A DNA stretch of 64,000 bases from Brenneria roseae subsp. roseae (GTDB lineage: Bacteria > Pseudomonadota > Gammaproteobacteria > Enterobacterales > Enterobacteriaceae), in the NCBI RefSeq assembly GCF_003115845.1, contig NZ_KZ819026.1:1-64000 (forward strand). The letters run 5' to 3'. The position numbers were made by a program, and so were the translations under genes. The notes under the pieces were generated by a model. The model did not search any database and was not told the origin of the DNA. It was given only the letters and a program-made list of their open reading frames with translations. Shown here one piece after another: positions 50,509 through 57,887 of the stretch (positions are counted from its first letter, which is position 1; every line of letters starts with the position of its first letter).

Positions 50509-51021
50509 ATGTTAAAAAAAGAAATGATACAAAAACTGAATGAGCAACTTAATCTGGAGTTCTATTCTGCAAATTTGTATTTGCAAATGAGCGCATGGTG
50601 TGGCGATAAAGGTTTTGAAGGGGCGTCCGCATTTTTAAAAGCCCATTCTCAGGAAGAAATGGAGCATATGCAGCGTTTGTTTGATTACCTGGACGACACG
50701 GGCAGCCTGCCAATTCTGGGGGCGATCGCTGCGCCGCCGGTCGAGTTCACGTCACTATCTGACGTTTTCAAGCTCACTTATGAACACGAACAGCTTGTCA
50801 CCTCGAAAATCAATGAACTGGCACATGCTGCGATGACGCAGCAGGATTACTCAACCTTCAACTTCCTGCAATGGTACGTTGCTGAACAACATGAAGAGGA
50901 GAAGTTGTTCAAATCCATCCTTGATAAGCTATCGCTGGTTAATACCAACGACGGCGGCCTGTTCTTCATCGATCAGGATCTGAAGAAAATGTCTGCTGCT
51001 GTTTCAGGTGCAGCAAACTAA
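50509..51021 (+). CDS. ftnA: Non-haem ferritin FtnA
   Basis: The 170-residue four-helix-bundle protein stores iron as a 24-mer. Ferroxidase ligands are visible at E17 ([12 protein letters not shown]) and E50/H53 ([10 protein letters not shown]). E. coli FtnA has 165 residues. Upstream Fur sites predict induction under iron-replete conditions. Confidence 0.96.
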   Translation: MLKKEMIQKLNEQLNLEFYSANLYLQMSAWCGDKGFEGASAFLKAHSQEEMEHMQRLFDYLDDTGSLPILGAIAAPPVEFTSLSDVFKLTYEHEQLVTSKINELAHAAMTQQDYSTFNFLQWYVAEQHEEEKLFKSILDKLSLVNTNDGGLFFIDQDLKKMSAAVSGAAN

Positions 51022-51045
51022 TGCCATCAGGCCATTTTTAGCTGG

Positions 51046-51082
51046 CATGGGATGAGAGCGTGACTCATCCCATGTTGTTTTC
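51046..51082 (+). terminator. Terminator of ftnA
   Basis: CATGGGATGAG and CTCATCCCATG form a perfect 11-bp stem with a 7-base loop, followed by TTGTTTTCT. Confidence 0.8.
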
Positions 51083-51361
51083 TACCGCTTTCCCTTCCTG
51101 ATTTTCTTGTCTACGGCGCACGGATTTACCGACAAATGGCGCAGGTTCTGTGCTACGCGTTGCCATTCTGCCAGATTGATTGCTTATCGATAAGCATGGG
51201 TTTGCCGCTCGACTTCATTGGATACTGCCGTTATGATCGCTCACAGAGTCTATATGCAACCTTATGTTTTATAAGGTTTGATATTTGTCTTTGTCCGGGT
51301 AGGACGGTTTGTAAATATGATGTTGCATAATCGTCTGGATAATCATGTTCAGGAACATCTG
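51083..51361. other. ftnA-yebY gap
   Basis: No gene is recognised. A hairpin AACCTTAT-GTTTT-ATAAGGTT lies at 51258-51278, 84 bases before yebY, and may be part of its promoter or leader. Confidence 0.4.
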
Positions 51362-51715
51362 ATGAAGAAACTATTGCCAGCTATTATTCTCGCTTCTCTG
51401 TCTGTGAACGCATTTGCTGCGGCGAAACTGGCGAACATTAGTCGCCTGGAATATGGAGAACAGTGGGCCTTTACGCGAGAAGAAGTTCAGCTGATTTGTC
51501 GTCCTGGCAAGGCGATATATGCTTTGCACACCGGGACATTGATGCAATATCCGCTCAATGACGCGGCGACGGAACAAATGAAGGCCGGGCTGGTGAATGC
51601 CAAACCGATAGATGAAATTTGGCTTGATGACCCTAAAAATCCCGGCCAAAAGAAAAGCCTGCAACCTTTTATTGAACGGGCCGAGTCACTCTGCCTGCCG
51701 GATAAAAAATCCTAA
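51362..51715 (+). CDS. yebY: DUF2511 exported protein YebY
   Basis: The 117-residue protein has a Sec signal peptide (MKKLLPAIILASLSVNAFAA) and matches E. coli YebY (113): WAFTREEVQLICRPGKAIY, MQYPLNDAA, DDPKNPGQKKSL and PFIERAESLC. Function unknown; in E. coli it lies beside yebZ/yobA, a putative copper-uptake pair that is absent here. The start at 51362 has CAGGAAC upstream; longer starts lose the signal peptide. SdsR follows, as in E. coli. Confidence 0.92.
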   Translation: MKKLLPAIILASLSVNAFAAAKLANISRLEYGEQWAFTREEVQLICRPGKAIYALHTGTLMQYPLNDAATEQMKAGLVNAKPIDEIWLDDPKNPGQKKSLQPFIERAESLCLPDKKS

Positions 51716-51836
51716 AGTGATTGATTCTCATTCAGTTGTTAATCAACAGATACCGGATGGTTATCGTAAAGTGTGAAACTTGTTCCATTTGTGATAGCTA
51801 CTAGATGGTTGAGACTGGAAAATGCAGGGGAGTTTA

Positions 51837-51846
51837 CTACGCTTAA
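51837..51846 (+). promoter_or_regulatory. Sigma-S-type promoter of SdsR
   Basis: CTACGCTTAA fits the extended sigma-S -10 consensus (KCTAYRCTTAA), with TACGCT at 51838-51843, 7 bases before the expected 5' end of SdsR. Sigma-S dependence of SdsR is established in E. coli and Salmonella. Confidence 0.85.
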
Positions 51847-51849
51847 GTA

Positions 51850-51953
51850 GCAAGGCTAGTTCAGCTTGTATAAATGCCAACTTTTAGCGCACGGCTCTCT
51901 CCCAAGAGCCATTTCCCTAGACCGGATACAGGAATCGTATTCGGTCTTTTTTT
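51850..51953 (+). ncRNA. sdsR: Small RNA SdsR (RyeB)
   Basis: The ~104-base gene begins GCAAGGC, contains the hallmark ATGCCAACTTTTAGCGCACG, a GGCTCTCTCCCAAGAGCC hairpin, and ends in an ACCGGATAC...GTATTCGGTC terminator followed by seven Ts. Sequence, length and position after yebY match enterobacterial SdsR, a Hfq/ProQ-associated stationary-phase RNA that represses mutS, ompD and other mRNAs. The antisense RNA RyeA (SraC) is expected on the opposite strand but its promoter cannot be shown here. Confidence 0.95.
51938..51950. repeat. SdsR 3'-end att core, copy 1
   Basis: TATTCGGTCTTTT, in the right arm of the SdsR terminator, recurs at 52011-52023 next to an integrase fragment. It is probably the core of a phage attachment site. 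Confidence 0.65.
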
Positions 51954-52010
51954 AACTAATTGATTTATAACAATTTGTTTTTCAGATCCACGAAAATACA
52001 CGAAATTCGA

Positions 52011-52023
52011 TATTCGGTCTTTT
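52011..52023. repeat. SdsR 3'-end att core, copy 2
   Basis: This identical 13-bp copy of the SdsR 3' end (TATTCGGTCTTTT) overlaps the stop region of the integrase remnant, as expected for an attL/attR half-site. Confidence 0.65.
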
Positions 52024-52246
52024 ATAAATAGGTGTATTCTTTCCCCCTCGAATCCAGATATTTATCGGTCATTTTGGCTGATTTATGGCCGAGTAGCTTC
52101 TGGGCAAACTTCTTTCCTCGCTCCTTTTCGTAGAGCCGGCCGATAAGACTTCGTATTTCATGAAAGGGTGGCGGACTTTCAAAGAAACTGAAGTCAGCGT
52201 TAAGTCTAAAATCATAGAAGCTAAAACCACCAAAAGGGTATATCAA
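52022..52246 (-). pseudogene. C-terminal remnant of a phage tyrosine integrase
   Basis: The fragment reads FHEIRSLIGRLYEKERGKKF, then AQKLLGHKSAKMTDKYLDSRGKEY. This holds the HxxR box (HEIR), the GH of LGHKS and the catalytic tyrosine region (DKY) of lambdoid integrases. The N-terminal 250-300 residues are missing; the first ~25 residues may not be integrase. It ends within the SdsR-like att repeat. Salmonella genomes show the same hot spot, with prophage DNA inserted at the ryeA/ryeB locus. Confidence 0.85.
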
Positions 52247-52602
52247 GGGAATAAAAAAGGGGAATTATTTACCGCCGGATAGCCCAAATAAAACTATACC
52301 GTAGCTGTCAGCAAAGCTGGTCTTGAAAGAACCCAACAAAAAATATTCAAAATCTGAACTATGGAAAAAGCCACTGAAGATTATCGCGATGCTGCTAAAA
52401 TCAAAATGGTCAGATGGATGTTGTTCTGTCTTTAAAAGAAGTCGGGTTGCTACAGAAACTGGATGAAATCCCATCATTAAATCGTTCTTCCTGGCCTTTG
52501 CGTAAACAAGGGGCCAGGATGATGCCAATGAGTTGTTGGAGGAAAAGTTGTTGGCTTGTTAACTGAGCGGGGGGGAACGCCCGGACTCAGGGCGTTCGGT
52601 GG
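52247..52602. other. Degenerate prophage DNA
   Basis: Short coding-like fragments in different frames on the plus strand (for example MEKATEDYRDAAKIKM and MDVVLSLKEVGLLQKLDEIP) suggest a frameshifted phage gene. No intact gene or family was recognised. Confidence 0.4.
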
Positions 52603-52842
52603 TTAATTAAAATTAGCCTTACACTCTGATAGGTCAGTGAATTTCGATTTGGAAACCCATGTGTATTTGAACGTGTCACCCACTAAATATTGAGTGTCCC
52701 GTAACTCCTGCCTTTTATCATAAATTGGCTGGTCATACACATGACGGCCAATCTCTATTTTGCCCCAACAGACGGGCGGTTTAGTTTCGGTGCAGGCTAT
52801 AGTCAATAAAGGGAAGGCAAACAAACAGAGATATTTCTTCAT
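52603..52842 (-). CDS. Small lipoprotein, Cor-like (phage exclusion)
   Basis: The 79-residue protein starts MKKYLCLFAFPLLTIACTET with lipobox LTIAC (Cys17), followed by KPPVCWGKIEIG, YLVGDTFKYTW and SKFTDLSEC. Two further cysteines (25 and 74) could form a disulfide. Size, K-P-P-V-C after the lipobox and the late SKxFT..C element recall Cor lipoproteins of phage phi80/N15, which block FhuA and exclude superinfecting phages. The match is from memory, so the family is tentative. It sits inside the decayed prophage and is intact. Confidence 0.55.
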   Translation of the reverse strand: MKKYLCLFAFPLLTIACTETKPPVCWGKIEIGRHVYDQPIYDKRQELRDTQYLVGDTFKYTWVSKSKFTDLSECKANFN

Positions 52843-53046
52843 AAATAATTTCCATACGCATTATCTATTTTGTTTCATTCGTTTTTATAAACCACACAGT
52901 TGCATTTTATTTCAACCAGTTGCGAATACACATGATCGGCGTCAGTAAAAAATAGAAATCCGGTTTGAGTGAACGAAAATTTCCCGAATTTTCTCGAAAT
53001 ACGTCATAACTATTCATGGCTTTTTACTTGACGATATGACGGATGT
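52843..53046. other. Gap upstream of the lipoprotein
   Basis: AT-rich DNA that probably carries the lipoprotein promoter on the minus strand. No gene seen. Confidence 0.35.
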
Positions 53047-53170
53047 AAAAAAGCCCACCTTTCAGGTTTATGCCGTTCACTTAAGCGTAGGTATCCCCTC
53101 GCACAGTTGCTGTGGTCACTTCCGGTCTTTCGCCCCTTAAACGAGCGGCATTAACCTTTCTGGTGGGCTT
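53047..53170 (-). ncRNA. Long structured hairpin, candidate phage-type RNA
   Basis: The arms AAGCCCACC...AGGTTTATGCCG (53051-53075) and CGGCATTAACCT...GGTGGGCTT (53146-53170) pair over ~36 positions including inner TTAAG segments, with few mismatches. The loop has its own hairpin (CACAG-TTG-CTGTG on the plus strand). On the minus strand the structure ends in GGTGGGCTTTTTT, an intrinsic terminator. There is no open frame. It looks like a ~120-base non-coding RNA or a terminator-bearing leader transcribed leftwards towards the lipoprotein; a MITE-like palindrome is the alternative. Confidence 0.5.
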
Positions 53171-53179
53171 CGCTTTCCC

Positions 53180-53224
53180 TGATGTCATCGTTATTGTTTG
53201 CATTCCACCATTATGATGACATCA
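53180..53224. promoter_or_regulatory. Paired operator-like dyads flanking a promoter
   Basis: TGATGTCATC (53180-53189) and GATGACATCA (53215-53224) are exact inverted copies 25 bases apart, and each is itself a 9-bp dyad (GATG-N-CATC). Between them TTATTG and TATGAT are spaced by 16 bases. This is the layout of a repressor-controlled phage promoter. A further palindrome, TATAAACGTTTATA, is at 53238-53251. Confidence 0.5.
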
Positions 53225-53497
53225 GATGTGTATATTTTATAAACGTTTATACAGATCAATTCTTCGTTATTGATCGGTTATGGCGATCAATGTGTTATCG
53301 GTACCTGGCATCTGCGGTTTAGAAACAACTCCCGATCCCGGTCATAAATCATGCCTGGATGCGATATATCGGGCCAGCATGATGGAATATCAGCGACACA
53401 AAGGAACAGGAGGCGAGTCAATTAACGCTGTATCAGAAGGGGGATGATGAGTTGGCGTATCAAATAGAGAGATTAATTATTAGTTTGCTAGCTTTAT
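53225..53497. other. Gene-free prophage remnant
   Basis: Only a coding-like fragment (DTKEQEASQLTLYQKGDDEL, plus strand, about 53395-53455, ending in a TAA near 53500) was noticed. It has no start codon in frame and is probably a relic. Confidence 0.35.
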
Positions 53498-53575
53498 AAA
53501 AAAAAACTCCAATTCCGTAAAATTGGAGGCGTCAAAGTCGACTAACACCAGGGAAACGTTTAGTTAATTTTAAAG
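53498..53575 (-). ncRNA. Candidate small RNA with strong terminator
   Basis: On the minus strand CTCCAATT-TTACGG-AATTGGAG is followed by eight or more Ts, a classic intrinsic terminator with no gene immediately upstream. A weak promoter (TTTTGA, 17 bases, TACACT at 53581-53586) would start an RNA of about 75-80 bases. The length and U-tail fit a Hfq-dependent small RNA. I do not recognise it. Confidence 0.35.
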
Positions 53576-53586
53576 ATAGCAGTGTA

Positions 53587-54068
53587 ATAAAAAGATTCCA
53601 GTCTCAAAACGATTTTTATAACCATAAGAGATTCAATGTTGGGTTAGTTCATATGCGAGGGATAAATAAGCTTTGTGTAAAGAGGGGATAAAAACTCACT
53701 CTGAATGGCGCCGGTGAACAGGCATCGGTGTTCTGGTGGTGTGCATCGCTGACAATACGTGATTCGATAGGATTAAATAACAGAATATGACGAATCTTCA
53801 GGCGATTAATAATTCCGTAGTGTAATAATAACACTTCAAAACAAAAATCCGCCTGTATGAGGCGAGTGTTCATCTCTATCACCAATGAACTTATTTATAC
53901 AGCTTTATACAGCGACGCCGTGCCGTTCAGTTGGTTAATGGATGTCGGATAGACAGCGTTTATCATTCAAAAAATTGTCTATTTTCTGTTGTGCCATCCT
54001 ATGGCGTTACGCAGTAGGATAAAGAAAGGTAAAAAAATATTCATAAACATAAAACGAAAGGAATAACT
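53587..54068. other. Gap before the Ldh2 gene
   Basis: A 78-codon minus-strand frame (53649-53885) is present, but has no convincing family features. A direct repeat TTATACAGC-TTTATACAGC lies near 53895. The ldh promoter should be in the right half. Confidence 0.35.
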
Positions 54069-55127
54069 ATGCAGATATCAGCACGTCGCTTAGCCACGCT
54101 CACTCAGGCATTGTTACAAAAAGTTGGCTGTGAGGAGGCTGAGGCTACCTGTGTCGCCGAGCATCTGGTTGCCGCCAACCTGAAAGGACATGATAGCCAC
54201 GGGGTTGGCATGCTGCCGCATTATGTGAGCTTTATTCACGATGAAATTATGCATCCGAACACGCCAGCCCGTTTATTGCGCGATGGGGGCGCGGTACTGC
54301 AATTCACCGGCGATCGCGGGTTTGGGCAGCGTACGGGCAAAGAAGCGATGCAGGCGGCGATTGCGCGGGCCAAAACCACTGGCGTATGTTTAATGACGCT
54401 GTCATCTACCTGCCACCTTGGACGTATTGGAACCTATGGTGAGATGGCCGCCGACGCCGGGATGGTGTCGATCCATTTCGTCAACGTCAACGATCTGGAC
54501 CCGATTGTAGCCCCGTGGTGTGGCAGCGAAGCGCGTTTCGGCACCAACCCTATTTGTATCGCGTTCCCGAAGAGCGAACACAATGCTGCGTTTGTGCTCG
54601 ATTTCGCCACCAGTATTGTGGCGCTGGGAAAAACCCGCGTTGCTTATCTGGCGGGTAAAAAGTTTGATGAAGAAGTGATGTTGGATAGTCATGGCCGGTC
54701 GACCAATGACCCCCGCGTCATGTGGGAAGGTGAAACGCATGGCGCATTGAAACCCATCGCCAGGCATAAAGGCGGTGGGCTGATTATTGCGGCGGAAATG
54801 CTGGCGGGGCTGTTATCCGGCGGCGGCACGATTCAACCGGAGAATGAACGGCATGGCGCCATTGTAAACAATATGACCACTATCGTGATCGATCCTTCCT
54901 GCATGGTATCCATGACGTGGCTACAGCAGGAATATGATGCCATGCTTGACTATGTCCGCTCTTCCCGGGCGCCGGATCCTGGGCAACCGATTCTGATTGC
55001 TGGCGAACCAGAAATCAGAACCAAAGCGCAGCGTGAAGCGGAGGGTATCGAACTGTCCGATCAGGAATGGCAAAAGATTGTTGAAGCGGGCGTGTCTTTG
55101 GGTATGAGCCCGGATGAATTTGTGTGA
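54069..55127 (+). CDS. Ldh2-family malate/lactate-type dehydrogenase
   Basis: The 352-residue enzyme belongs to the type 2 malate/L-lactate/ureidoglycolate/sulfolactate dehydrogenase family (DUF-free Rossmann-unlike NAD fold). Signature segments are LKGHDSHGVGMLPHYV with the catalytic histidine, STCHLGRIGTYGE, and GTNPICIAFP. It resembles E. coli HcxB/YbiC, an oxidoreductase of 2-hydroxycarboxylates, but the true substrate cannot be told. It lies beyond the prophage scar, where E. coli has pphA. Confidence 0.88.
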   Translation: MQISARRLATLTQALLQKVGCEEAEATCVAEHLVAANLKGHDSHGVGMLPHYVSFIHDEIMHPNTPARLLRDGGAVLQFTGDRGFGQRTGKEAMQAAIARAKTTGVCLMTLSSTCHLGRIGTYGEMAADAGMVSIHFVNVNDLDPIVAPWCGSEARFGTNPICIAFPKSEHNAAFVLDFATSIVALGKTRVAYLAGKKFDEEVMLDSHGRSTNDPRVMWEGETHGALKPIARHKGGGLIIAAEMLAGLLSGGGTIQPENERHGAIVNNMTTIVIDPSCMVSMTWLQQEYDAMLDYVRSSRAPDPGQPILIAGEPEIRTKAQREAEGIELSDQEWQKIVEAGVSLGMSPDEFV

Positions 55128-55185
55128 TGCGGCGCACATGCTACGGGTCGCGCCGGAGAAGATTTGAACCGGAGGAGGTGGCGTA

Positions 55186-55881
55186 GTGCGAGGATTGTTG
55201 GTTAGTCTGATTATTCTGGGGGGGCTGATTGTTTTCGCTCCCTGGATCCTGCGCCACCTTCCGCCCGGTTATGATCCGTTTTCGACGTTGTCGGTTGACG
55301 ATCCGCCAACTTTTGTTACCCGATACAAATTGAGGCAGTTGGCGAGTAACCCTGAAGAATGTCTGACGGTATTGGCACAGGCGCAAGAGAAAGGGCGAAT
55401 TACCTTTTCACCGGCGAATGATGTGGAAGGGCAATGTCCGCTATCCTCGCCTGTCCGCGTACAGCGTTTTGGCGCGGTCGGACTCAGTACCAGCTTTCTG
55501 GCCAGTTGCCCGCTGGCGCTAAGCAGCACGATGTTTGTTACGCAATCGGCTATTCCGCAAGCGTCGCTGTTGGGAACCTCGCTGATTCGGATTGACCATG
55601 TCGGCAGTTATGCCTGTCGAAATATTTACCATCGTCCTGAGGGACGATTAAGTGAACATGCTACGGCGGATGCCCTGGATATTGTTGGTTTCCGTCTGGC
55701 TGACGGCCGTCAAATCAGCGTATTGAACCAATGGCCGGAAAATAATGAACGCGGGGACTATCTGCGGGCCACCTTCAGGGATAGCTGCCGTTTTTTTGGC
55801 AATTCACTGGGGCCAGAATATAACGCCGCACACGCAAACCATTTTCATCTGGGTATGAGAGGTTTTGGCGTGTGCCGATGA
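55186..55881 (+). CDS. Extensin-family periplasmic protein
   Basis: The 231-residue protein has an N-terminal membrane helix or uncleaved signal (residues 3-20) and an extensin-like C-terminal domain (PF06904): CPLSSPVRVQRFG, SYACRNIYHRPEGRLSEHAT, ADALDIVGFRLADGR, SCRFFGNSLGPEYNAAHANH and FHLGMRGFGVC. The H...D...H pattern suggests a LAS-like metallopeptidase fold acting on the cell wall. Start is GTG at 55186 with GGAGGAGG 7 bases upstream. It follows ldh by 58 bases in the same direction. Confidence 0.85.
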   Translation: MRGLLVSLIILGGLIVFAPWILRHLPPGYDPFSTLSVDDPPTFVTRYKLRQLASNPEECLTVLAQAQEKGRITFSPANDVEGQCPLSSPVRVQRFGAVGLSTSFLASCPLALSSTMFVTQSAIPQASLLGTSLIRIDHVGSYACRNIYHRPEGRLSEHATADALDIVGFRLADGRQISVLNQWPENNERGDYLRATFRDSCRFFGNSLGPEYNAAHANHFHLGMRGFGVCR

Positions 55882-55905
55882 CGCTGATTGAACGGGCGCG
55901 GAGGA

Positions 55906-56097
55906 TTAAAAATCCGTGTATTCCTGTGCCGGTATCCAGAAACCGTCGATAAATTCTTCAATAGGGTAACATCCCGCGCGGCGCAAACGTTGCTCGTCCA
56001 TGGCCCGCAGGCATTGTGCTTCCGTATTGTAGGCACCGGCCACCAGTTCATCACAGCCATGCCCGAGGTAACAAACAAATATCACCAGTGCAAACAT
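55906..56097 (-). CDS. yebW: DUF1482 protein YebW
   Basis: The 63-residue protein matches E. coli YebW (63) almost segment by segment: MFALVIFVCYLGHGCDELVA, YNTEAQCLRAMDEQRLRRAGC and the end EEFIDGFWIPAQEYTDF. A hydrophobic start and four cysteines suggest export with disulfides. Function unknown. In E. coli it lies between pphA and yebV/rsmF. Confidence 0.92.
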   Translation of the reverse strand: MFALVIFVCYLGHGCDELVAGAYNTEAQCLRAMDEQRLRRAGCYPIEEFIDGFWIPAQEYTDF

Positions 56098-56272
56098 GAT
56101 GCCCTCAACTTTCCGATGTTATATCCGCCATTTTTAAAGCCGCAAGGGATCCTGCTACCCGTTTTCCCGCACCTTGAAATCGCCTGGGTATCTACCATTC
56201 AATGCAACGGTTATTTCCTGATACGCTACTGGCAATTGTAGATGAAAACGCTGGAGAAGTGAGGATGCTCGC

Positions 56273-56306
56273 GTTTATCCGGTGGTTTTATCACCACCGG
56301 ATAAAC
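56273..56306. terminator. Hairpin downstream of rsmF
   Basis: GTTTATCCGGTGG and CCACCGGATAAAC form a 13-bp perfect stem, 25 bases beyond the rsmF stop. No T-run follows on the minus strand, so it may act as an mRNA end-protecting hairpin. Confidence 0.6.
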
Positions 56307-56330
56307 ACGGGGGGCAGATGAGAACGTTGT

Positions 56331-57782
56331 TTAGTGACGCTCCGGGCCGGCAGCGCCGGCGCCATCCCGGACCAGATCGCGCGGCAGGTTGTTTTTGATC
56401 CGGCTGCCAATACGCTTGGCAAGACCAACGGGACAATTCTGATAGGTGAGCAGCAGTTCATTCGCAACGGGAAGGTGGTCCGGGTAACTGTCTTTGCCCT
56501 GAAACCATTCACTGGCCTGTTGGGGTGTCAGCGCATAACCGTGGCAGGCATCGGCTTTTGCCAGGGCAATGACGGCTTCATGCTGCCAGCGATAGCCTTT
56601 GGGAAAGCGTTCCGCCAGTTTGATGCCGATCCGCGAGAATTTGATATTGCCAAACGCAGAGATCAGCGTGGTGGGGAACAGCCAGATTTCACTGTCGCGC
56701 TGCCATAGCTGGTGTTGATTGCGGTCCCATGTCAGACCTTGCTTTTCTGCCGCCTGAATCATCAACGTTGCATCTTTGGCATTCAGCGGCGAAAACGGGA
56801 ACTTACCGACTTTATAGCCCGGAGCGGGGAGCGGCGGTACGCTGGCCGTTTTCCTCAGGCGTGCCACAAAGAATCCTTCACTGTCATAGATTTGCGGAAA
56901 AACATGTAAAAACCCTTCCTCGGTGGCGGCCTGTGATGCATTCGGAAAGAGGTCGGCTAACGACTCGAACTCGCAAGCGTTGGGAAACTGCTGCCGTAAC
57001 CAGTGGCAAACCTGCTGATTTTCCTGTGTGTTCAGGGTACAGGTAGAGTAGATCATGACGCCGCCGGGCTTTAACGCGTGGAAGGCACTCAAAATCAGAT
57101 CGCGCTGGGTAGCGGCGATGCTGGCAATGCTTTCAGGCGACCAGTGACTCATGGCTGCCGGATCTTTGCGAACCACGCCCTCGCCAGAGCAGGGCGCATC
57201 CAGCAGAATGGCATCGAAATACTCGGGTAAGGCCGCGCCAAACACCCGGCCATCGAAATGCGTGATGGCTGTATTGCTCACGCCGCAGCGACTGATGTTG
57301 GCATGCAGCACTTTGACCCGGCTGGCGGAGTATTCATTGGCGATAATCCCGCCCTGATTATTCAGTCGGGCTGCAATTTGCGTTGTTTTGGAACCGGGGG
57401 CGGCGGCAACGTCCAGAACCTTTTGCGGCAATGCGTGGTCATGAAATAAAGCGCTGACCGGCAGCATCGAACTGGCTTCCTGAATATAAAACAGGCCGCT
57501 CAGGTGTTCCAGCGTATTGCCCAGTCGCATACTTTCATCGTCTGCATTCGACAGCCAAAAGCCCTCTTCGCACCAGGGGATCGGGTCAAGCTGCCATTGA
57601 TAGGGTTCAATCAGTTGCAGGAAGGCTTCGATGCTGATTTTTAACGTATTGACACGAATGCTACGGCGCAACGGTCGTTGGCAGGCGGCAATAAAATCGT
57701 CCATCGAAAGCTGGGCAGGCATGATCGCCCGCGTTGCATCAAGAAATTCAACAGGTAAATTGGCCGGAGTCTGTTTAGCCAC
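56331..57782 (-). CDS. rsmF: 16S rRNA m5C1407 methyltransferase RsmF
   Basis: The 483-residue SAM-dependent enzyme methylates C1407 of 16S rRNA (E. coli RsmF/YebU, 479-481 residues). The NOL1/NOP2/Sun signature is present: SAM loop [17 protein letters not shown], catalytic Cys pair in [11 protein letters not shown] and [13 protein letters not shown], and [12 protein letters not shown] at the N-terminus. A C-terminal PUA-like/RNA-binding part follows (~300-480). It is downstream of letB by ~105 bases in the same direction. Confidence 0.95.
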   Translation of the reverse strand: MAKQTPANLPVEFLDATRAIMPAQLSMDDFIAACQRPLRRSIRVNTLKISIEAFLQLIEPYQWQLDPIPWCEEGFWLSNADDESMRLGNTLEHLSGLFYIQEASSMLPVSALFHDHALPQKVLDVAAAPGSKTTQIAARLNNQGGIIANEYSASRVKVLHANISRCGVSNTAITHFDGRVFGAALPEYFDAILLDAPCSGEGVVRKDPAAMSHWSPESIASIAATQRDLILSAFHALKPGGVMIYSTCTLNTQENQQVCHWLRQQFPNACEFESLADLFPNASQAATEEGFLHVFPQIYDSEGFFVARLRKTASVPPLPAPGYKVGKFPFSPLNAKDATLMIQAAEKQGLTWDRNQHQLWQRDSEIWLFPTTLISAFGNIKFSRIGIKLAERFPKGYRWQHEAVIALAKADACHGYALTPQQASEWFQGKDSYPDHLPVANELLLTYQNCPVGLAKRIGSRIKNNLPRDLVRDGAGAAGPERH

Positions 57783-57887
57783 GCGGGATGTCCCATTACA
57801 GCGATAAAGATTAAGTGGCGGAGTTTACCATAAAAATGATTACCGCGTGGGTCAGGCAGGGGCAGTATCACTGCCCCCTGACAGCGT

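Noticed and set aside
53649..53885. 78-codon minus-strand frame upstream of the candidate small RNA
   Set aside because: It has no ribosome-binding site of note, an odd composition with no recognisable motif, and lies in decayed prophage DNA. It could still own the downstream terminator, so it is left open rather than annotated.
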